Of a stretch of 11,319 nt of DNA, positions 5,802-11,319 are shown piece by piece. Origin of the DNA: Pseudomonadota bacterium (GTDB lineage Bacteria; Pseudomonadota; Alphaproteobacteria; Caulobacterales; Caulobacteraceae); contig JAEYNH010000003.1 in NCBI GenBank assembly GCA_023412655.1, positions 1 through 11,319 of the forward strand. Reading direction: 5' to 3'. The notes below the pieces were generated by a model. That model saw only the letters and a program-made list of their open reading frames with translations, did no database searches and was not told where the DNA came from. The stretch's first letter is position 1; each line of letters begins with the position of its first letter. The position numbers and the translations under genes are program-made.

Positions 5802-6653
5802 CTACAGCCGCTCGAGGCGCACCGCGGCGCGCGGATCCACCAGGCGGTCGGCGAGGGCGACGACCGGCAGTTCCGAGGCCCGGGACTCGAGCGTCGCCTG
5901 CACCGTCTCGGCGGCCGCCCGCGCGGCGCGTTGGGCCGCCGCCTCGGGCGAAAGGCCCTCGACCAGTCCGGCGCCGAAGCTGGCGGCCACAAGGTCGCCG
6001 GTGCCGTTCGGCATCTGCTCCAGCCGCCTGTGCGCGAACAGGCTCGCCTCGTCTGCCGTGACGTACAGCAGCCCGATCTCGTCCTCGCCTACGGGCACCG
6101 AGGTCACGAGGGCCGGCCGGCCTAGCGCCCGGGCTGCGGCGAGGGCCTGGACGGGATCGGCGGTCGGCCGGCCCGACAGCCACGCCAGTTCCCAGACGTT
6201 CGGTGTGATCCAGTCGGCTTGGGGAACCAGCCGGCTGGCCACCACCTGGGCCACTTCCGGCTTCACGTAGAGCCCCTTTGGGGCATCGCCCATGATCGGG
6301 TCGACCACGACCACCGGCCGATCGGCATAGGCCCCGGCCCGGTTGGCGGCCCGCACCCGCTCCAACACGCCGGCGGCGATCTCCACCTGCTCCGGCAGCG
6401 AGAAATGGCCGGTGAGCACCAAGTCCACGAGGCCGAAGACGGCGTCGGCCTCGATGTCGGCCAGCATCTGGGCCAGCACCTGCGGCGCAGTCACCTCACC
6501 AACTCCGCCCTTGGCAGGACTCCGGCCGAACATCACCGTGGGCGCCAGGACCGGATCGATCTTATGCGCCGCCAAGACGTATTGCTGGGCGCCGCCGCCG
6601 ATCCGGCTGGCCGCCACGAACGAGGAGAGGATGAGGGCCAGGGGCATGGCCAT
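5802..6653 (-). CDS. pdxY: Pyridoxal kinase-like protein (PdxY/PdxK group)
   Basis: A 283-residue ribokinase-superfamily protein. PdxY/PdxK enzymes phosphorylate pyridoxal (or pyridoxine) to salvage vitamin B6 as pyridoxal 5'-phosphate. Seen: an N-terminal LILSSFVAASRIGGGAQQ segment in the place of the family's substrate-binding start, DPIMGDAPKGLYV (118-130), the TPNVWEL stretch at 150-156, and the anion hole GTGD with catalytic Asp220 in PNGTGDLVAASFGAGL. These last three are typical of pyridoxal kinases. The N-terminal segment is divergent: the usual His and Asn residues of the SIQSHVVFGHAGNSAA-type motif are not present, so substrate preference is less certain. The start is the ATG at 6651-6653; another in-frame ATG lies two codons on (6645-6647). 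The gene follows ahcY on the same strand after 62 bp and precedes acyP by 38 bp. Confidence 0.82.
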   Translation of the reverse strand: MAMPLALILSSFVAASRIGGGAQQYVLAAHKIDPVLAPTVMFGRSPAKGGVGEVTAPQVLAQMLADIEADAVFGLVDLVLTGHFSLPEQVEIAAGVLERVRAANRAGAYADRPVVVVDPIMGDAPKGLYVKPEVAQVVASRLVPQADWITPNVWELAWLSGRPTADPVQALAAARALGRPALVTSVPVGEDEIGLLYVTADEASLFAHRRLEQMPNGTGDLVAASFGAGLVEGLSPEAAAQRAARAAAETVQATLESRASELPVVALADRLVDPRAAVRLERL

Positions 6654-6675
6654 GACTTAGCGCAGCAACGCCTTG

Positions 6676-6691
6676 TGTCGCATTATCGACA
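6676..6691. promoter_or_regulatory. Inverted repeat between ahcY and the pyridoxal-kinase-like gene
   Basis: TGTCG-CATTAT-CGACA is a perfect 5-bp inverted repeat with a 6-bp spacer, centred about 30 bp upstream of the kinase start. It is the main structure in the 62-bp spacer. It could be an operator for the kinase or a weak hairpin at the ahcY 3' end. No T-tract follows it on the minus strand, so it does not look like an intrinsic terminator. Confidence 0.25.
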
Positions 6692-6715
6692 TTTCTGTCC
6701 CTCATTCCAGAAAGC

Positions 6716-8107
6716 CTAGTAGCGATAATGCTCCGGCTTGAACGGACCTTCGACGGTGACGCCGATGTACTCCGCCTGATCCTTCGTCAGCTTGGTGAGC
6801 TTTGCGCCGAGCTTCTCAAGGTGCAGGAAGGCCACCTTCTCGTCGAGGTGCTTGGGCAGGGTGTAGACCTTGGTGTCGTACTTGGCGCCGTTGGTCCACA
6901 GCTCGATCTGAGCCAGCGTCTGGTTGGTGAACGAGGCGCTCATCACGAAGCTCGGGTGGCCGGTGGCGTTGCCCAGGTTCACCAGACGGCCTTCCGACAG
7001 CACGATGATCTTCTTGCCGTCGGGGAATTCCACGTGGTGGACCTGCGGCTTGATCTCGTCCCACTTGAAGTTGCGCAGGCCGGCGATCTGGATCTCGGAA
7101 TCAAAGTGGCCGATGTTCGCGACGATGGCGTTGTTCTTCATCCGCCGCATGTGTTCGACGGTGAGCACGTCCTTGTTGCCGGTGGCGGTGACGAAGATAT
7201 CGGCCTTATCGGCGACGTCTTCGATGGTCACGACCTCATAGCCTTCCATGGCCGCCTGCAGGGCGCAGATCGGGTCGACCTCGGTGATCATCACCCGGGC
7301 GCCGCCATTGCGGAGCGACGCGGCCGAGCCCTTGCCCACGTCGCCGTAGCCGAGGACGACCGCCGTCTTGCCGGCCAGCATCACGTCAGTGCCGCGGCGG
7401 ATGGCGTCCACGAGGCTCTCGCGGCAGCCGTACAGGTTATCGAACTTCGACTTGGTGACGCTGTCGTTGACGTTGATGGCCGGGAACGGCAGCTCGCCAC
7501 GCTCGGCCATCTGGTAGAGACGGTGCACGCCCGTGGTGGTCTCCTCAGAGACGCCCTTGATCGCAGCGCGGATGGCCGAATAGAAGCCGGGCTTCTCCTT
7601 CAGGTAGCGCTTCATCACGGTGAAGAGCGCTTCCTCTTCCTCGTTCTGGGGATTGTTCAGGATCGACGGGTCGGCCTCGGCCTTGGGGCCGAGCACGCAG
7701 AGCAGGGTGGCGTCGCCGCCGTCATCGAGGATCAGGTTCGGATAGCCGCCGTCCTGCCATTCGAAGATCTTGTGGGCGTATTCCCAGTACTCGATCAGCG
7801 TCTCGCCCTTGATGGCGAAGACGGGTGTGCCCTTCACCGCGATGGCCGCGGCGGCGTGGTCCTGGGTGGAGAAGATGTTGCACGACGCCCAGCGGACCTC
7901 GGCCCCAAGGGCCTGCAGCGTCTCGATCAGCACGGCGGTCTGGATGGTCATGTGCAGGGAACCGGCGATCTTGGCGCCCTTCAAAGGCTGGGCCTTCGCG
8001 AACTCGGCGCGGACCGCCATGAGGCCGGGCATCTCGGTCTCAGCGATTTCGATTTCCTTACGGCCCCAATCGGCGAGCGTGATGTCCTTCACGACGTAGT
8101 CGGTCAT
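6716..8107 (-). CDS. ahcY: Adenosylhomocysteinase (S-adenosylhomocysteine hydrolase)
   Basis: A 463-residue NAD-dependent cytoplasmic enzyme that splits S-adenosylhomocysteine to homocysteine and adenosine. It removes the product inhibitor of methyltransferases and feeds the methionine cycle. Seen: the N-terminal substrate domain with GSLHMTIQTAVLIETL (50-64) and CNIFSTQDHAAAA (76-88), the NVNDSVTKSKFDN stretch with Lys219 and Asp223, the NAD-binding GYGDVGKG at 253-260, HFDSEIQ in the cofactor domain, and the C-terminal PFKPEHYRY that reaches into the neighbouring subunit's NAD site. The roughly 40-residue insertion near 141-185 (PKAEADPSILNN onward) is characteristic of bacterial and plant-type enzymes. 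Length is complete. The start ATG at 8105-8107 has GAGG 5 nt upstream. A candidate promoter and palindromic operator lie directly upstream. Confidence 0.98.
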   Translation of the reverse strand: MTDYVVKDITLADWGRKEIEIAETEMPGLMAVRAEFAKAQPLKGAKIAGSLHMTIQTAVLIETLQALGAEVRWASCNIFSTQDHAAAAIAVKGTPVFAIKGETLIEYWEYAHKIFEWQDGGYPNLILDDGGDATLLCVLGPKAEADPSILNNPQNEEEEALFTVMKRYLKEKPGFYSAIRAAIKGVSEETTTGVHRLYQMAERGELPFPAINVNDSVTKSKFDNLYGCRESLVDAIRRGTDVMLAGKTAVVLGYGDVGKGSAASLRNGGARVMITEVDPICALQAAMEGYEVVTIEDVADKADIFVTATGNKDVLTVEHMRRMKNNAIVANIGHFDSEIQIAGLRNFKWDEIKPQVHHVEFPDGKKIIVLSEGRLVNLGNATGHPSFVMSASFTNQTLAQIELWTNGAKYDTKVYTLPKHLDEKVAFLHLEKLGAKLTKLTKDQAEYIGVTVEGPFKPEHYRY

Positions 8108-8137
8108 GGTGTCCTCGGGTGGAATGTCTTGGCCCGC

Positions 8138-8166
8138 TCTATAGCGGTCCCGGACCTCAGGGGCAA
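8138..8166 (-). promoter_or_regulatory. Candidate ahcY promoter
   Basis: On the minus strand TTGCCC (8161-8166) and TATAGA (8138-8143) are separated by exactly 17 bp, a good housekeeping-sigma match for an alphaproteobacterium. Transcription would start near 8131, giving a 5' leader of about 24 nt. That is too short for a known SAM or SAH riboswitch. The palindrome at 8174-8189 lies 7 bp upstream of the -35 hexamer. Confidence 0.6.
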
Positions 8167-8173
8167 CAAACGC

Positions 8174-8189
8174 ATAAAGAAGTCTTTAT
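8174..8189. promoter_or_regulatory. Palindromic operator candidate upstream of ahcY
   Basis: ATAAAGA-AG-TCTTTAT is a perfect 7-bp inverted repeat with a 2-bp spacer, and it is strikingly AT-rich against the surrounding GC-rich DNA. It sits just upstream of the ahcY -35 and includes the TAA stop (8186-8188) of the CYTH gene. ArsR-family regulators that sense S-adenosylhomocysteine (SahR-type) control methionine-cycle genes in many Proteobacteria, and this would be a logical site for such a protein. I cannot confirm the consensus from memory, so the assignment is inference. It lacks a T-tract and is unlikely to be a terminator. Confidence 0.55.
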
Positions 8190-8746
8190 ATGCTTCTCAG
8201 CGCGCGGCCGCGGTCCGCCTTGCTGACTGAAGAGGGCGTCAGACCTGCGGCCCGTCCAAGTATCGCGGCAAGCTTGTGCAAGGCCGCTTCCGGACCCGAC
8301 TTCAGCTCCAGCTCAAGCTCGCTGAAGGCCTCCTTCCGACCGCCGGCCGAAACTTCTCCGATGTCGGCGGCGATCTCGATCTCCGCTCCGGCGAAGGACA
8401 CCAATCGCTGTCGGCGCAGCACGCGGACCTCGGACACGACGACGAGGGCAAGCCCCGTCAACTCGGGCCAGCTGGTGTCCAGGTCCGCCACCTCAGCCTC
8501 GCGCTCCTCTCGGCTCACGCCGCTGCCGTGCTTCAGCGTCTGGATCTTGCGACCGCCCTCCTCGCGAATGCGCAGCGACATCTGCTGCGCCGCCAGCACA
8601 GCGGTTTCGGTGTCGAAATAGATCGAATGCAGCTGCCGCACCTCATCCTGGCCCGTCGGCGCTGCGCCCAGCACGGCCTCCAGATCTTCGGCCGCCACCT
8701 GGAACTTCAGTTCGACCTCGCGGCCCACATCGATCTCGCGCGCCAT
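8186..8746 (-). CDS. CYTH-domain protein (triphosphate tunnel metalloenzyme)
   Basis: A 186-residue CYTH/triphosphate tunnel protein; bacterial members hydrolyse inorganic triphosphate or act on nucleoside triphosphates using a divalent metal. Seen: the N-terminal EVELK (ExExK, residues 10-14), SIYFDTE (41-47), LRIREEGGRKIQTLKHG (58-74) with the basic tunnel residues, REEREAEV (79-86), D128 in AADIGE, the alternating ELELELK (143-149), and SKADRG (175-180). Together these complete the eight-strand tunnel. Many alphaproteobacterial relatives carry a C-terminal CHAD domain after SKADRG, but this protein stops six residues later, so it is CYTH only. The ATG at 8744-8746 puts ExExK near the N-terminus; the frame is open to 8803, but that would overlap the bioB start. 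It is divergent from bioB with 55 bp between starts. Confidence 0.85.
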   Translation of the reverse strand: MAREIDVGREVELKFQVAAEDLEAVLGAAPTGQDEVRQLHSIYFDTETAVLAAQQMSLRIREEGGRKIQTLKHGSGVSREEREAEVADLDTSWPELTGLALVVVSEVRVLRRQRLVSFAGAEIEIAADIGEVSAGGRKEAFSELELELKSGPEAALHKLAAILGRAAGLTPSSVSKADRGRALRSI

Positions 8747-8801
8747 TGCTGACTTTGGGGAAGCCCGGCTAAGTCGGCGGTCCTCGCTCGGGAGTGACCT
8801 C

Positions 8802-9821
8802 ATGAACCCCCACGCAGCTTCTGTCGACCCTAGCAGGGATCTCGCTCTTCCGCGTCATGACTGGACACTGGAGCAGGTGGAGGCCCTTTTCGATCTGCCG
8901 TTCACGGAGCTGGTGTTCAGGGCCGCCGAGGTCCATCGCCGCTGGTTCGATCCCACCGAGATCCAGCTTTCGCAGCTTCTGTCGGTGAAGACAGGCGGTT
9001 GCCCGGAGAACTGCGGATATTGCAGCCAGTCCCAGCATTTCAAGACGGCCACCAAGGCCTCCAAGCTGATGGACGCCGAGACGGTGATCGCGGCCGCGCG
9101 GGAAGCCAAGGCGGGCGGAGCGCAGCGGTTCTGCATGGGCGCCGCCTGGCGCGATCTGAAGGACCGGGACCTGCCCAAGGTGGCCGCCATGATCTCGGGC
9201 GTGAAGGCCCTGGGGCTGGAGACCTGCGCCACCCTCGGCATGCTCACGTCGGACCAGGCAAGGGCTCTGAAGAGCGCCGGACTGGACTACTACAACCACA
9301 ACCTCGACACCGGCCCCGACTACTACGACAAGGTCGTCACCACCCGGACCTACCAGGACCGCCTGGATACCCTGAGGGCGGTACGCGACGCGGGGATGAG
9401 CACCTGCTGTGGCGGTATTGTCGGCATGGGCGAGACGCGGCGGGACCGCGCCGGCCTGCTCCATCAGCTCGCCACCCTGCCGGCGCATCCCGACAGCCTG
9501 CCGGTCAATGACCTGATGCCGATCCCAGGCACCCCACTGGGCGCGTCCGCGGCGGTGGACCCGCTGGAGTTCGTGCGGACCATCGCCGTCGCCCGTATCG
9601 TCTGTCCGAAGTCCATGGTCCGCATCGCCGCCGGCCGCGAGCACATGAGTCGGGAGTTGCAGAGCCTCTGCTTCCTCGCCGGGGCAAATTCGATCTTTAT
9701 CGGCGCCCGCCTCCTGACCACCGACAATCCGGATCGCGACCGGGACGATGCCTTGATGGCGGAGCTGAAGATGAAGCCCATGTCGATGGCGGCGGCGGCA
9801 AAGGTGTCGGAGCGGACCTAG
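8802..9821 (+). CDS. bioB: Biotin synthase
   Basis: A 339-residue radical-SAM enzyme that inserts sulfur into dethiobiotin to form biotin. It uses a 4Fe-4S cluster to make the 5'-deoxyadenosyl radical and a sacrificial 2Fe-2S cluster as sulfur donor. Seen: the CxxxCxxC motif with Cys67, Cys71 and Cys74 in GGCPENCGYCSQS, and the 2Fe-2S ligands Cys111 (RFCMGAAWR), Cys142 (ETCATLGML), Cys202 (STCCGGIVGMGE) and Arg274 (MVRIAAGRE). YNHNLDT, PVNDLMPIPGTPL and the C-terminal FIGARLLTT are also typical, so it should be active. The ATG at 8802 is preceded by GGGAG. No other bio gene is adjacent, so it is probably a stand-alone locus. No BioR-type palindrome is seen in the 55-bp spacer. Confidence 0.97.
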   Translation: MNPHAASVDPSRDLALPRHDWTLEQVEALFDLPFTELVFRAAEVHRRWFDPTEIQLSQLLSVKTGGCPENCGYCSQSQHFKTATKASKLMDAETVIAAAREAKAGGAQRFCMGAAWRDLKDRDLPKVAAMISGVKALGLETCATLGMLTSDQARALKSAGLDYYNHNLDTGPDYYDKVVTTRTYQDRLDTLRAVRDAGMSTCCGGIVGMGETRRDRAGLLHQLATLPAHPDSLPVNDLMPIPGTPLGASAAVDPLEFVRTIAVARIVCPKSMVRIAAGREHMSRELQSLCFLAGANSIFIGARLLTTDNPDRDRDDALMAELKMKPMSMAAAAKVSERT

Positions 9822-9867
9822 CCGAACCGTCCTGCGGATCCTATCTGGGGAGCTGCGGAGGGGACGC

Positions 9868-10794
9868 TTGGATCCGATCATCTCAGTCAGAGGTCTCTCG
9901 AAGACCTACGCCTCAGGCCATCAGGCGCTGAAGGATGTGAACCTCGACATCCATCGCGGGGAAATCTTCGCGCTGTTGGGGCCGAACGGGGCGGGGAAGA
10001 CCACCCTGATCGGCATTATCTGCGGCCTGGTGCGCGCCAGTGGCGGCCGGGTCGTGGCCGATGGCCATGACATCCATAAAGATTACCGCGCCGCCCGGAC
10101 GAAGATCGGCCTGGTCCCCCAGGAACTATCGACCGACGCGTTCGAAACCGTCTGGGCCACTGTAAAGTTCAGCCGCGGCCTGTTCGGCAAGCCGCCCAAC
10201 GACGCCCTTCTGGAAAAGGTGCTGCGGGACCTCAGCCTTTGGGACAAGAAGGACGCCAAGATCATGGCGCTGTCCGGCGGCATGAAGCGCCGGGTCATGA
10301 TCGCCAAGGCCTTGTCCCACGAGCCCTCGATCCTGTTCCTGGATGAGCCCACCGCCGGCGTAGACGTCGAACTGCGCCGCGACATGTGGGAGATGGTCCG
10401 CGGCCTGCGGGAGCAGGGCGTCACCATCATCCTCACCACGCACTACATTGAAGAAGCGCAGGAAATGGCCGACCGTATCGGCGTTATCCGCAGCGGCCAG
10501 TTGATCCTGGTCGAAGAGAAAAACGCGCTGATGCGCAAGCTGGGCAAACGCGAACTGCGCCTGACCCTGAAGACGCCGCTCGCGGCGCTGCCCGCCGATC
10601 TGCAGGCGGAATCCTTGCGGCTGGCCGACGATGGCCACTGTCTTGTTTACACCTATGACAAGGAAGCCGGCGGCAATGATGTGGCCGCGCTGCTGCGCCG
10701 CCTGGACGCCGCGGGCATTGCTTTTGCCGATCTGGAAACCTCGCAGAGTTCCCTGGAAGATATCTTCGTCAGCCTGGTGCACACGCCATCATGA
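9868..10794 (+). CDS. ABC exporter ATP-binding protein (ABC-2 type)
   Basis: A 308-residue ATPase of an ABC-2 type exporter, in the broad drug/NodI-like family. It powers the permease encoded next to it at the inner membrane. Seen: Walker A GPNGAGKT (38-45), Q-loop Gln85 (VPQELS), signature LSGGM (135-139), Walker B ILFLDE (155-160), D-loop AGVD and H-loop His192 (LTTHYIEEA). The C-terminal part from about 215 is the extra domain common in this exporter group. The start is TTG at 9868-9870, chosen because GGAGGGG ends 4 nt before it and residues DPIISVRGLSKTY follow as in relatives. The stop overlaps the permease ATG by 4 nt (ATGA). The substrate cannot be told. Base composition is less GC-rich than in the genes to the left. 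Confidence 0.93.
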   Translation: MDPIISVRGLSKTYASGHQALKDVNLDIHRGEIFALLGPNGAGKTTLIGIICGLVRASGGRVVADGHDIHKDYRAARTKIGLVPQELSTDAFETVWATVKFSRGLFGKPPNDALLEKVLRDLSLWDKKDAKIMALSGGMKRRVMIAKALSHEPSILFLDEPTAGVDVELRRDMWEMVRGLREQGVTIILTTHYIEEAQEMADRIGVIRSGQLILVEEKNALMRKLGKRELRLTLKTPLAALPADLQAESLRLADDGHCLVYTYDKEAGGNDVAALLRRLDAAGIAFADLETSQSSLEDIFVSLVHTPS

Positions 10795-11319
10795 ATTTCT
10801 ACGCGATCCGCGCCATCTACCTGTTTGAAATGGCCCGCATGTGGCGCACGCTCATGCAAAGCGTCGCCTCGCCGGTCATTTCGACCTCGCTTTATTTCGT
10901 CGTGTTCGGCTCGGCCATCGGTTCGCGCATGGTGGATATCGGCGGCGTCAGCTACGGGGCGTATATCGTTCCGGGCATGATCATGCTGGCCCTGCTGACG
11001 CAAAGCATCGCCAATGCGTCCTTCGGCATCTATATGCCGCGCTTTTCCGGGACCATCTATGAAATTCATTCCGCGCCCATTTCCTACGTCGAGATCGTGC
11101 TGGGCTATGTGGGCGCGGCGGCCACGAAGTCGGTGATTCTGGGGGTCATCATGCTGGTGACGGCGCGCCTTTTCGTGCCGTTCGAGGTAAAGCACCCGTT
11201 CTGGATGATCAGCTTTCTGGTGCTGACGTCGATTACCTTCAGCCTGTTCGGTTTCATCATCGGTATCTGGGCCGACGGTTTCGAGAAGCTGCAGGTGATC
11301 CCGCTGATGATCGTGACGC
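10791..11319 (+). CDS. ABC-2 type permease, partial (runs off the right edge)
   Basis: The first 176 residues of an ABC-2 permease, open to the window end with no stop. It begins MNFYAIRAIYLFEMARMWRT, an amphipathic start usual in this family. Hydrophobic segments follow: about 26-43 (SPVISTSLYFVVFGSAIG), 55-80 (YGAYIVPGMIMLALLTQ), about 100-130 (IVLGYVGAAATKSVILGVIMLV) and 138-160 (MISFLVLTSITFSLFGFIIGIW). PGMIMLALLTQSI and the region before YEIHSAPISYVEI match the ABC-2 (YadH/NodJ-type) pattern. It forms the membrane channel for the ATPase just upstream, whose stop it overlaps by 4 nt. A full-length member would be about 250 residues. Confidence 0.9.
   Translation, partial: MNFYAIRAIYLFEMARMWRTLMQSVASPVISTSLYFVVFGSAIGSRMVDIGGVSYGAYIVPGMIMLALLTQSIANASFGIYMPRFSGTIYEIHSAPISYVEIVLGYVGAAATKSVILGVIMLVTARLFVPFEVKHPFWMISFLVLTSITFSLFGFIIGIWADGFEKLQVIPLMIVT

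Noticed and set aside
8108..8185. SAM or SAH riboswitch upstream of ahcY
   Set aside because: The likely transcription start leaves a leader of about 24 nt, and the conserved cores of these riboswitch classes are not seen.
6728..8230. Long plus-strand open frame opposite ahcY (500 codons)
   Set aside because: It lies antisense to a certain ahcY gene and has the same shadow-type composition with no recognisable motif.
8747..8801. BioR operator in the bioB upstream spacer
   Set aside because: The 55-bp spacer is GC-rich and contains no TTATAGATAA-type palindrome.
8769..9881. Long minus-strand open frame opposite bioB
   Set aside because: bioB has all cluster ligands and a good ribosome binding site; the antisense frame is low-complexity His/Gly/Arg-rich.

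Overview
The window is a dense stretch of high-GC chromosome (roughly two thirds G+C by eye). Gene content and protein style point to an alphaproteobacterium, most likely Caulobacterales (Phenylobacterium/Caulobacter-like). The evidence is an adenosylhomocysteinase with the Gram-negative insertion, a class of proteins rich in Ala/Gly/Arg, weak Shine-Dalgarno sites on several genes and short spacers. The genus is inference. No rRNA, tRNA, CRISPR array, insertion sequence or phage gene is visible, and no gap without a gene exceeds 300 bases.

Layout. Positions 1-167 are non-coding and hold a GC-rich palindromic element and a short degenerate tandem repeat. A PaaI-type thioesterase (minus strand) diverges from aspartate-semialdehyde dehydrogenase (asd). 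asd is followed after 2 nt by a RarD-type EamA transporter (rarD). A GNAT acetyltransferase converges on rarD and diverges from a four-ligand glyoxalase I (gloA). Next is a very acidic small protein of unknown function.

A minus-strand block, read from right to left, runs CYTH-domain protein, adenosylhomocysteinase (ahcY), pyridoxal-kinase-like protein, acylphosphatase and class-C beta-lactamase-like serine hydrolase. The last two are coupled through a TGATG stop/start overlap. Biotin synthase (bioB) diverges from the CYTH gene. An ABC exporter pair of ATPase and ABC-2 permease follows, with ATGA overlap. The permease runs off the right edge.

Functionally this is mostly housekeeping: the aspartate-family amino acid branch point (asd), S-adenosylhomocysteine recycling (ahcY), cofactor supply (bioB, pyridoxal kinase) and methylglyoxal detoxification (gloA). 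I do not see a coherent new multi-gene system. The most interesting signals are regulatory. The asd leader carries two tandem hairpins, the second terminator-like and ending directly against the ribosome binding site. The ahcY promoter has a good -35/-10 pair with an ATAAAGA-N2-TCTTTAT palindrome just upstream that contains the stop codon of the preceding gene. Smaller observations are an inverted repeat in the gloA leader, a lysine-free acidic orphan protein, and a compositional drop across the ABC exporter genes.
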